Of a stretch of 64,000 nt of DNA, positions 55,927 through 64,000 are shown piece by piece; positions within the stretch are counted from its first letter, which is position 1, and every line of letters begins with the position of its first letter. This stretch comes from Siphonodentalium dalli (lineage: Eukaryota > Mollusca > Scaphopoda > Gadilida > Siphonodentaliidae), in NCBI GenBank assembly GCA_032622095.1, contig CP136066.1:7279784-7343783 (forward strand). Reading direction: 5' to 3'. The notes under the pieces were generated by a model. The model did no database searches, was not told the DNA's origin, and worked only from the letters and a program-made list of their open reading frames with translations. The translations under genes and the position numbers were made by a program.

Positions 55927-56210
55927 GCAGTCACTGTAATACTATAGAGTTGTCGCCCGCTGTTGAGGGAGACACTGAGATGTGTCACCCGCATGAGAAC
56001 GGAATGTCTCCGGAGGACAGCCCCGTTATCGAGCGTGTGACAAATCTCATTGTTATCTTCATCCTATTTTCCTCTCTTCTGATTGGCTTAAGTTGCGTCA
56101 CATGGTGGGCCGCAAATCACTTATTACCCTCGAGGGTAACATTTCGGCAGTTATGGACCGCTCAGCATAGTAAACATAGAACTACGAAGAACTCAACGCG
56201 AAGAGATTAA
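55927..56210 (+). CDS. Candidate terminal exon with a membrane span, unknown product
   Basis: A pyrimidine-rich tract and GATGATGTAG precede a 94-codon frame ending in TAA, with ATTAAA (56324-56329) as a possible poly(A) signal. The frame reads SHCNTIELSPAVEGDTEMCH, then VTNLIVIFILFSSLLIGLSC followed by a basic tail (HSKHRTTKNSTRRD). This fits the last exon of a type I membrane protein. No domain is recognised, and upstream exons on this strand would have to lie among the minus-strand gene B exons, which weakens the case. Confidence 0.35.
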
Positions 56211-56841
56211 ATCACGGCTCTCTAATAATTTCTGAAAACACGCATTTTATAAACCCCACTGATTCGTAACAACCGCGAACTGTAGTGTTGGCTAATTTAC
56301 ATAATTGTTGTCTTTAATTTGCAATTAAAGCACGCTATGCATGTATAAATGGTGTTATCACGGACATAAATCAGTTATAAGGTGTAATGTTCCTATTGGA
56401 CCTTTTTATACCAATAATGAATACCGTGAAACAAATAGATAAACCTTATTAAGCAGTTGGTATGTACTGTAGACAATTGCACACATGATGTACATACGTC
56501 ACAAATACGTTTCTGTACGAATCTATAAATATCAAATAGCCACTCTTTACTATTTACCAACCGAGAATTTTCTTTGGTTATACATTCCTCCGACTTCACA
56601 TGAATACCCTTATGTTGCGTAACAGACTGTAACAGTTGTCAATTTCTTTTGGCACCAAGTTTCACATTTTAGCGTTCTCGAATTGAACACGTCTACCTGC
56701 GTCTTTACGCTCATTCAAAACGACACCGAACATTTCGCCGCATTGCTACTCTACTTCGAAATTGCTCTACTCCTCCTTCCGTGAACCGATTCTCACCATG
56801 CGACCAGCAAACTAACCGGACAATAGCTCCGCAAATGATGG

Positions 56842-57624
56842 GTGTATCATTTGATCCAAAATGTGAACGTTTTATTTTCTAAAAAGCGAGGATTCCAACA
56901 TAAAAGTAACTCTTCGAGCTGGATTAATGAATATACGCGCGTACTTAGGCATGCCATTAAGAAGGTTCGTGTGTACTCCTTTGTCAGATATCGAAACAGT
57001 TGTCACCTTTGTTTTCGTGAGACACGGGGATTTGTCGCCGCTCTCGACCTGGAATGTCACCATCGGGCCTGGCGGCCCTCGTATGACATTCCATGTCTCG
57101 AGCGGGCGACAAATCCCCATGTCTCAATCAATCGCGGGCGACAACTGTATAATGTCTACAGAGAAGAAGGGCAACAACTGTTTTGTTACCCTAAAGACAA
57201 GTTGCTTGTCATTCACGCGGACGATGTTGCACTGAGTAATCGTATTATACGAGTGCTGTCTTTGACGATTATAGTTCCAGTAACGTTCTATCATCCTATG
57301 AAGTCTGTTCCAAATCAGTTAGTCCAGACGTTGCAAATGGATTGTATTAATCACCGTTTATTTACCATCATGATGGTGGGTAAATCGTCAAATAGGTCCA
57401 TAAAATGTAAATCAATATGCAGTAAATGTATATTATCCATGCACTTCACGCACTTTGGCATATTCATGGACGGTATGTCGACTGGTACGCGGAATGCGGA
57501 ATTTACACGCGGTATTAATTTCATTACGATCTTTCATGAAAGCTATTGGGAAGTTGTCGATTTCCAAAATGTGTCAATAATCTCCATCACATCCTCATAC
57601 AAAAATACATATAGTATGGAATAA
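56842..57624 (+). CDS. Long open frame of unknown nature
   Basis: About 260 codons are open without an underlying tandem repeat, which is unusual in this AT-rich window. There is no ATG near the start, no recognised domain, and an inverted repeat (57018-57127) sits inside. The minus strand is also open for 82 codons over part of it and runs into an AATAAA (56881-56886 region). The stretch could be an exon, a remnant of a mobile gene, or chance. Confidence 0.18.
   Translation: MYHLIQNVNVLFSKKRGFQHKSNSSSWINEYTRVLRHAIKKVRVYSFVRYRNSCHLCFRETRGFVAALDLECHHRAWRPSYDIPCLERATNPHVSINRGRQLYNVYREEGQQLFCYPKDKLLVIHADDVALSNRIIRVLSLTIIVPVTFYHPMKSVPNQLVQTLQMDCINHRLFTIMMVGKSSNRSIKCKSICSKCILSMHFTHFGIFMDGMSTGTRNAEFTRGINFITIFHESYWEVVDFQNVSIISITSSYKNTYSME
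57018..57127. repeat. ~43-bp-arm inverted repeat
   Basis: GAGACACGGGGATTTGTCGC with CTGGAATGTCA is mirrored by TGACATTCCATGTCTCGAGC and GCGACAAATCCCCATGTCTC around a 24-base spacer rich in GGCC. Related words (GTTGTCGCCCGC, GAGACA) recur on the plus strand at 55946-55980 and on the minus strand near 57150. Confidence 0.75.
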
Positions 57625-58762
57625 TAACAATGCAGACAGCTCTAAGAAGCCTGACATAAGAGATAAGCGTACAGGATAATTCGTGCGTGGCAAACGTGTG
57701 CATTATATACATTGTACACCAGCATGAGTGGATAACCACCCGACCACAAGGGATCGACTCGTTCAATATCCCACCATAATTCCGACATGAAGATATTGAA
57801 TTACCCAGATGGTTCGATGTAAATAGTACAGAATAACACTTTTCCGAAGAAAAACAAAATTAACTTACAGTTTGAATATTATCTGAATAATTGAAAGTTA
57901 GCAAATACTACCACTTGTGCTTTTTTTTTATAAAGCTGTGGGGTATATAAGATTATTGATTCTCGTACTTATTTGTGATGTGAAATTGTATTGTGAATTA
58001 CTGCACAGTGCAAATGGAGATATTCTATAACATAACATCAGGAGGGCGACAACAATCACCGTAGCTTTCATTATTTTACTGTAGCGTTTTAAAATTTAGG
58101 TAAACCAGTTGTTTATTTCCGGGTATTTTTCAATTTGGTGTACTATTATAAACCGCTAAATATAGCAAATTTGAGCAATGAAAAGACGAATATAATAACA
58201 AAGAATACCTAAAGTTTTTGTTTGAATACATAAAACTGTGAAATATCTCATCTGTGTCTGGATAGAAATATCCAATTTGCTTCCGCGGTTTATAACTGTA
58301 GGTATTCTCTATTTACTAGCTCATTTTACCCATGCCTGTCGTTAGTTTTTATTACAGTATGACAAATGAAAATGTCCTTCAATATCCCCAATTATACACT
58401 CAATTAAATTTGGCAAATCATTTGAAATTTGAAAACAAAATAACTTTTTTCGACAAACATGACGGCACCAAGTTTTGTTTACTTTTACGAACAATCTTTT
58501 CTGAGGAAAATGAACATCAAGTTGATTGTTACCTTGAGGGGCATTGATACGTCAATGTGAAGAGCTGGGTTGCATTGTGGGGCAGAGAAAATAAAGCAGA
58601 GTTCAATGTAATTTGTTTTTGTGTGATGTTTGCTGTGTTGCATGTGTACATGTGATGAATGACTGCTCTATTGTCTGCATCACACTGTTGAGTTTGTGGT
58701 TTTCAACACATCCTCTGGTCATATTTTTATTGGAAACCAACTATGTAGATATTAAAAGAAAA
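57625..58762. other. No supported gene
   Basis: Region downstream of the gene C stop; contains short plus-strand open frames (for example 58332-58547) with no recognised domain. The gene C 3' UTR must begin here on the minus strand, but no clear poly(A) signal was assigned. Confidence 0.3.
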
Positions 58763-58985
58763 CTAACTTGCTGATTTCCAGCAGATGGCGTTTTGAGCTG
58801 ACGCCGATGAACAATCTGCGCTCGTCCACTGTTGTCCCTCTCTCGTCGTCACGCAGTTTTGGTTGGCTACCGGTGATGCTTCCCACTCTGACCATGTGAC
58901 TAGTGCCCCACTCTCTAGTTGCCATGGTAATAACGACCCATCTCTGTGAACACCGACCCACCAAGTACTGTTGGTTGTGATCCCA
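58763..58985 (-). CDS. CTLD gene C, terminal exon (C-terminal half of the domain)
   Basis: The acceptor TTGTTCACGCAG opens the frame in phase 2, and the exon ends at TAG (58763), 74 codons. It contains STWWVGVHRDG, WQLESGALVTWSEWEASPVA, NQNCV, GQQWTSADC and NAICWKSAS. This is the second half of a CTLD with WIGL-type strand and the three expected cysteines. EPN/QPD is replaced by SPV and WND by WTS, so classical calcium-dependent sugar binding is unlikely. It is the clear paralogue of 6830-7061, with the same intron phase and a similar stop position. Its partner exon is 61214-61391. The product is probably secreted. Confidence 0.88.
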
Positions 58986-59265
58986 CTGCGTGAACAAATA
59001 CAATGGTTTTGAATGCGCAAGCAAAGGTTCGTGCGTCTTATCAGGCACATACCATTCATTATGCGGTGTATATGTCCCCTCTGGTAGATGGCTGACGTCG
59101 GTAAGTGTGGCCGCAATCTACATGGACACTGTCAACCAACTAGCTGGACATCATGAAGTAAACACGTACAAGTATTATGCCGACCTGCAGACGAGGAAGG
59201 CCTCGTGGTCACTATGATGAGTGACATAGTCGGATATACAACAGCGGTGAGTGACCAAGACGGAG

Positions 59266-59352
59266 GATATGATAGGATATGATAGGATATGATAGGATAT
59301 GATGGATAGGATAGGATATGATAGGATATGATAGGATAGGATAGGATAGGAT
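59266..59352 (+). repeat. GATAGGATAT microsatellite
   Basis: Imperfect tandem GATAGGATAT and GATAGG units, about 87 bp. Confidence 0.92.
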
Positions 59353-60542
59353 AATTTTATTTACAATAAACACACATGAAAAGTACAATTACAAATAAAT
59401 ATACTAGACTATTTAGTGTTCTGTTATTTTTATTTCAAATGAATACTTATGATCCAATGAATTCATAGTATAATGAACTATGCTGAACATAGTATCAAAT
59501 GAATTCATAGTATAATTAACTATTCTGAACCTAGTAATGAACTCATTTGAGAAAATTCTTGTTTCAGATTTTGGAGATAATATATGCTAGATGTATCGAT
59601 AAATGTAAAAACAAGCAGGCAAATCAGCCCTATTAAAATTACCTTGACACAACCGCACTATGCACTATATCGGCGTATTTCACGACAAGTCATGCTCTAA
59701 TTATTATATTGTATCGAACAAATGCAGAAATTTTCAACTTTTACTAAGTTCAGACAATTGATGTTCGCCTTACTGAAGCTTTAATTTGGATCAGCGGCGA
59801 AATAACAAGTAGTTTCAGAACAAAGTTTGATGCAGTGTTCGTTACTATTTTTAGTAGTCAAAACTACATATGCATAGTGCACGATGGGAGAGACTTGAAG
59901 GCGTAGTATACAACTACGACTAATAGAGTCGAGTAGCCAACCAATCGGAAAGCTTGATTTCAATAACAAAGTCACGTGAGATAAAATATACATGTATATT
60001 GTTAGGGGTGTTATAGTCATGATTGACTGTATTCCTATCACCATAGTAGTGGCATTTATCGTCAAAATACTACGATTACGAAAATTAATATGTAATAGAC
60101 AAAACACTGAACTGAAGTGGATCGTTGGGCGAAACCACAACGTTGATGCCTGTATGTCCTGAACGGCGTGGTATGTCCAAACGAGCCAATTTAGCCGAGT
60201 GTATTGTCTTGCTGCAATCATTTACACCATACTGCCACACGTATTGTCACAAATGAACAATGAATACTGTATGAGCTGTTTTATTAAATAACCTTTAATA
60301 CTGTTCGCTGTCGTCAGTGTTCATCGAATTTACATCACTGTCAATCAGCTCAAATATCGTGCCCATTGTGTCTATTCGTCAGGACGGACACCCGCTGCAG
60401 AAACATATGACGACACGTAAAAGGTTTAACTTGCCATGAACACCTTTCGCATAGTTATCTACCACTGATAATAATTACGACGGGCACTACGTCACCAGAA
60501 TGGGTGTTCTCTCTATCAGGTGTCGTTCTGTCGTATCCGTAG

Positions 60543-60758
60543 TTACGACGACGGGGTCGAGAAGCCAACGATGGACAAGTGAGCTTCGCGTCCAACAATC
60601 GAGCCTACCCCTGACTGTGGCATGATAACAACACAATAATAATCCCAACGTCGCCACCATCCTCGGTCACATATAACCCTATCCTCACCATTCCAGACTC
60701 TGACAGGTCCACTTTTGAAATGTTCAAACCGCACGCTATCTTCATCTAAAATGTTTTC
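60543..60758 (-). CDS. Weak candidate exon inside the gene C intron
   Basis: On the minus strand a frame opens after GGGTTTAG and reads WENILDEDSVRFEHFKSGPV, RVWNGEDRVICDRGWWRRWD, YYCVVIMPQSGVGSIVG before TAA. A donor-like AATG|GTGAGG lies inside. Trp- and Cys-rich composition and less AT-biased codons look protein-like, but no family is recognised. It could be a separate or alternative exon, or chance. Confidence 0.22.
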   Translation of the reverse strand, partial: ENILDEDSVRFEHFKSGPVRVWNGEDRVICDRGWWRRWDYYCVVIMPQSGVGSIVGREAHLSIVGFSTPSS

Positions 60759-61213
60759 CCAGCTAAACCCATTTAAATCCAATATACGATACCAATTTAA
60801 TTTCTATAGCAGAGAGACATTCGACAATAAGACAAATGAACGATACAATGGATGCCGGTATAGAGTATTATGCATACCTGATTAGGCTAATCATTACCAT
60901 CGAGAAAAAAACAAAATAACGAACATACCATGACATAGTTCAATACGGGTCGATGATTATTTATCTTCTACGCACGTTTTTTCATAAATCCAAGCAATAG
61001 GTGCAGTATATTTTTTTGTAATACATACATGTAGCCAGCGCAAAATCGCGTCCACATATCATCATCGCCTGTACATGTACTAATGCAACTTTTAGAGAAC
61101 ACAGCCGTAGTTTTTCGAAACATGATCATTTCACCACGAGCAGTATAACAATTCAGCAGGACCTATACTCATACCAAATTAGCTGGGCCTCCTACTAAGG
61201 GGTGATTACTTAC

Positions 61214-61391
61214 GTCAGAAATTGCAGCGATTTATCCGCGATCTGGCGGTCCCCGGCGTCTGACATGTCCATGATCTTCGCTCCAGTCGCAATGCAATTG
61301 TTTCTAGCATCCGCGTAGCTGGGCACCCCTGTTGTTTCTTTCATGCACATCAACTTATTCATATAAAAATACCAACCCGAAGGACACTGAT
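61214..61391 (-). CDS. CTLD gene C, upstream exon (N-terminal half of the domain)
   Basis: After the acceptor ATTGTTCTTTCAG the frame begins in phase 1: DQCPSGWYFYMNKLMCMKET, then VPSYADARNNCIATGAKIMD, MSDAGDRQIADKSLQFL. It ends at the donor CTGAC|GTAAGT in phase 2. The CP..W..Y start, the second Cys, and the SYADARNNC helix are the standard first half of a long-form CTLD. The length (178 bp) matches the gene A exon (184 bp). The 37-bp array at 61400-62205 begins about ten bases beyond the acceptor, so the upstream intron is satellite-like at once. The signal-peptide exon was not found and may lie beyond the satellite or outside the window. Confidence 0.88.
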
Positions 61392-61399
61392 CTGAAAGA

Positions 61400-62205
61400 A
61401 CAATAATGATATACATGCTACTGCAGAGTCCATCATATATCAATATTGATATACATGCTGCAGAGTCCATCGTGTTTATATAATGATATGCATGCTACTG
61501 CAGAGTCCATCATATTTAAATAATGATATACATACTTCAGAGTTCATCATATTTAAATAATGATATACATGCTACCGCAGAGTCCATATTTAAATAATGA
61601 TATACCGACTGCAGAGTCCATCATATTTAAATAATGATATACATGCTACTACAGTGTCCATCATTTTTAAATAATGATATGCATGCTACTACAGAGTGCA
61701 TCATATTTAAATAATGATATGCAGACTACAGACTCCATCATATTTAAATAATGGTATACAGACTGCATCGTCCATCATATTTAAGTAATGGTATACAGAC
61801 TACATAGTACATCATATTTAAATAATGATATAGAGTCCACAACAGAGTCCCATCATATTTAAATAATGATATACAGACCATGGCAGAGTCCATCACATTT
61901 AAAAAATAATATACAGACCACGGCAGATTCCATCATATTTAAATAATGATATACTGACCACGGCAGAGTCCATCATATTTAAATAATGTTATACAGACCA
62001 CGATAAAGTCCATCGTATTTAAATCATGATATACAGACGGCAGAGTCGATCATATTGAAATAATGTTATACAGACTGCAGAGTCCATCATATTTAAATAG
62101 TGGTACACAGACGGCAGCGTCCATCATATTTATATAACTGTAATCAGACTGCATCGTCCATCTTATTTAAATAATGGTGTACAGACTGCAGAGTCCATCA
62201 TATTT
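61400..62205. repeat. 37-bp tandem repeat abutting the gene C acceptor, ~21 copies
   Basis: The unit is CATCATATTTAAATAATGAT, ATACAGACTGCAGAGTC with variants; some early units are 40 bp (ATGCTACTGCAG). It starts within the branch-point region of the CTLD exon. Confidence 0.9.
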
Positions 62206-62266
62206 CCGAAAACACGGGTGGCGAAACTTTGAGGTACCGAACTATCCTAGACAATGTGTGGTTTAA

Positions 62267-64000
62267 CCCTTTCTGTACTAAAGCATCCTTGATGAGTAGT
62301 TATCCCAAAGGGAATGTTCAGTTAACAAGTTTAGCCCTTTCTGTACTAAAGCATCCTTGATGAGTAGTTATCCCAAAGGGAATGTTCAGTTAACAAGTTT
62401 AGCCCTTTCTGTACTAAAGCATCCTTGATGAGTAGTTATCCCATAGGGAATGTTCAGATAACAAGTTTAGCCCTTTCTGTACTAAAGCATCGTGATGAGT
62501 AGTTATCCCATAGGGAATGTTCAGATAACAAGTTTAGCCCTTTCTGTACTAAAGCATCCTTGATGAGTAGTTATCCCATAGGGAATGTTCAGATAACAAG
62601 TTTAGCCCTTTCTGTACTAAAGCATCCTTGATGAGTAGTTATCCCATAGGGAATGTTCAGATAACAAGTTTAGCCCTTTCTGTACTAAAGCATCCTTGGT
62701 GAGTAGTTATCCCATAGGGAATGTTCAGATAACAAGTTTAGCCCTTTCTGTACTAAAGCATCCTTGGTGAGTAGTTATCCCATAGGGAATGTTCAGATAA
62801 CAAGTTTAGCCCTTTCTGTACTAAAGCATCCTTGGTGAGTAGTTATCCCATAGGGAATGTTCAGATAACAAGTTTAGCCCTTTCTGTACTAAAGCATCCT
62901 TGGTGAGTAGTTATCCCATAGGGAATGTTCAGATAACAAGTTTAGCCCTTTCTGTACTAAAGCATCATTATTGATGAGTAGTTATCCCATAGGGAATGTT
63001 CAGATAACAAGTTTAGCCCTTTCTGTACTAAAGCATCATTATTGATGAGTAGTTATCCCATATGGAATGTTCAGATAACAAGTTTAGCCCTTTCTGTACT
63101 AAAGCATCCTTAGTGAGTAGTTATCCCATAGGGAATGTTCAGATAACAAGTTTAGCCCTTTCTGTACTAAAGCATCATTATTGATGAGTAGTTATCCCAT
63201 AGGGAATGTTCAGATAACAAGTTTAGCCCTTTCTGTACTAAAGCATCATTATTGATGAGTAGTTATCCCATAGGGAATGTTCAGATAACAAGTTTATCCC
63301 TTGCTGTACTAAACCATAATTATTGATGAGTAGTTATCCCATAGGAAATATTCAGATAATAAGTTTATCCCTTGCTATACTAAACCATAATTATTGATGA
63401 GTGGTTATCCCATAGGAAATATTCAGATAATAAGTTTATCCCTTGCTGTACTAAACCATAATTATTGATGAGTAGTTATCCCATAGGAAATATTCAGATA
63501 ATAAGTTTATCCCTTGCTATACTAAACCATAATTATTGATGAGTGGTTATCCCATAGGAAATATTCAGATACTAAGTTTATCCCTTGCTGTACTAAACCA
63601 TAATTATTGATGAGTAGTTATCCCATAGGAAATATTCAGATAATAAGTTTATCCCTTGCTATACTAAACCATAATTATTGATGAGTGGTTATCCCATAGG
63701 AAATATTCAGATAATAAGTTTATCCCTTGCTGTACTAAACCATAATTATTGATGAGTAGTTATCCCATAGGAAATATTCAGATAATAAGTTTATCCCTTG
63801 CTATACTAAACCATAATTATTGATGAGTGGTTATCCCATAGGAAATATTCAGATAATAAGGTTATCCCTTGCTGTACTAAACCATAATTATTGATGAGTA
63901 GTTATCCCATAGGAAATATTCAGATAATAAGTTTATCCCTTGCTGTACTAAACCATAATTATTGATGAGTGGTTATCCCATAGGAAATATTCAGATAATA
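62267..64000 (+). repeat. 68/71-bp satellite, two subfamilies, ~25 monomers, open at window end
   Basis: Subfamily A (62267 to about 63295) is CCCTTTCTGTACTAAAGCAT, CCTTGATGAGTAGTTATCCC, ATAGGGAATGTTCAGATAAC, AAGTTTAG (68 bp), with later copies carrying ATTATTGATG (71 bp). Subfamily B (from about 63297) has CCCTTGCTGTACTAAACCAT, AATTATTGATGAG and ATAGGAAATATTCAGATAAT. In B, monomers with CTGTAC/GAGTAGTT alternate with CTATAC/GAGTGGTT. The array continues past 64000. Confidence 0.95.

Larger units (their letters stand above)
58986..61213 (-). other. Gene C intron within the CTLD
   Basis: A phase-2 intron of 2.2 kb at the same position as in gene A. It holds a GATAGGATAT array (59266-59352), a short AGTATAATGAACTAT-type repeat (59455-59540) and a possible extra exon (60543-60782). 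No array touches the donor here, unlike gene A. Confidence 0.6.

Noticed and set aside
1-64000. CRISPR arrays, bacterial operons, integrases or phage genes
   Set aside because: Tandem arrays here lack spacers of unique sequence, and splice-site-bounded exons show that the DNA is eukaryotic.

Overview
This is a eukaryotic (metazoan) genomic window, AT-rich, with coding sequence in short exons split by GT/AG introns and most of the length made of tandem arrays and non-autonomous transposons. No rRNA, tRNA, CRISPR, operon or bacterial feature was found. The exon families (C-type lectin-like domain, PAN/Apple domain), the Helitron-, hAT-, mariner-, piggyBac- and Harbinger-like remnants, and the TGACCTTGACCTT-type repeats fit a marine invertebrate. 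A lophotrochozoan such as a mollusc is my best guess, but that is inference. All calls were made by reading; repeat edges and copy numbers are approximate.

Coding content. Two C-type lectin-like domain (CTLD) genes lie on the minus strand. Gene A has exons at 13097-12914 and 7061-6830; gene C has exons at 61391-61214 and 58985-58763. In both, the CTLD is cut at the same place by a phase-2 intron, the upstream exon starts in phase 1, and the downstream exon carries the stop, so they are paralogues. A third minus-strand gene (B, 55420-54985) ends in a PAN/Apple-like domain and appears to contain a 31-nt intron. Degenerate copies of gene B's 3' flank lie at 50.0-51.44 kb. Several other open stretches next to plausible splice sites (20970, 21894, 26614, 32669, 35626, 41626, 55927, 56842, 60543) are given as weak candidates without assigned function.

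Layout. 0-1.6 kb: degenerate minisatellite that flips orientation. 2.6-6.8 kb: head-to-tail Helitron-like elements full of TCAAGGTCA motifs, ending 2 bp beyond the gene A stop codon. 7-13.1 kb: gene A with a roughly 5.85-kb intron holding a hAT-like element (8-bp target duplication), a 27-bp minisatellite, and a 68-bp array copied from the CTLD exon's own 3' end and splice donor. 13.5-15.7 kb: palindromic elements and a segmental duplication. 16-17.3 kb: 50-bp minisatellite. 18-25 kb: mostly unique sequence. 25.5-32.5 kb: long palindromes, a 69-bp foldback family inside piggyBac-like (TTAA) elements, and local duplications. 33.6-43.9 kb: 38-bp arrays beside inverted copies of an element with X-box and nuclear-receptor motifs, a TTAA MITE and three tandem mariner-like MITEs. 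45.8-49.7 kb: minisatellites, including a 34/79-bp higher-order array. 51.7-54.6 kb: a Harbinger-like element framing further arrays. 55-61.4 kb: genes B and C. 61.4-64 kb: a 37-bp array touching the gene C splice acceptor, then a 68/71-bp satellite with a two-monomer higher-order repeat running off the window end.

How it fits together. The genes are a small cluster of secreted-type lectin/PAN proteins on one strand, diluted by repeat expansion. Both CTLD genes have tandem arrays abutting a splice site of the same exon, which is the most unusual structural theme here.
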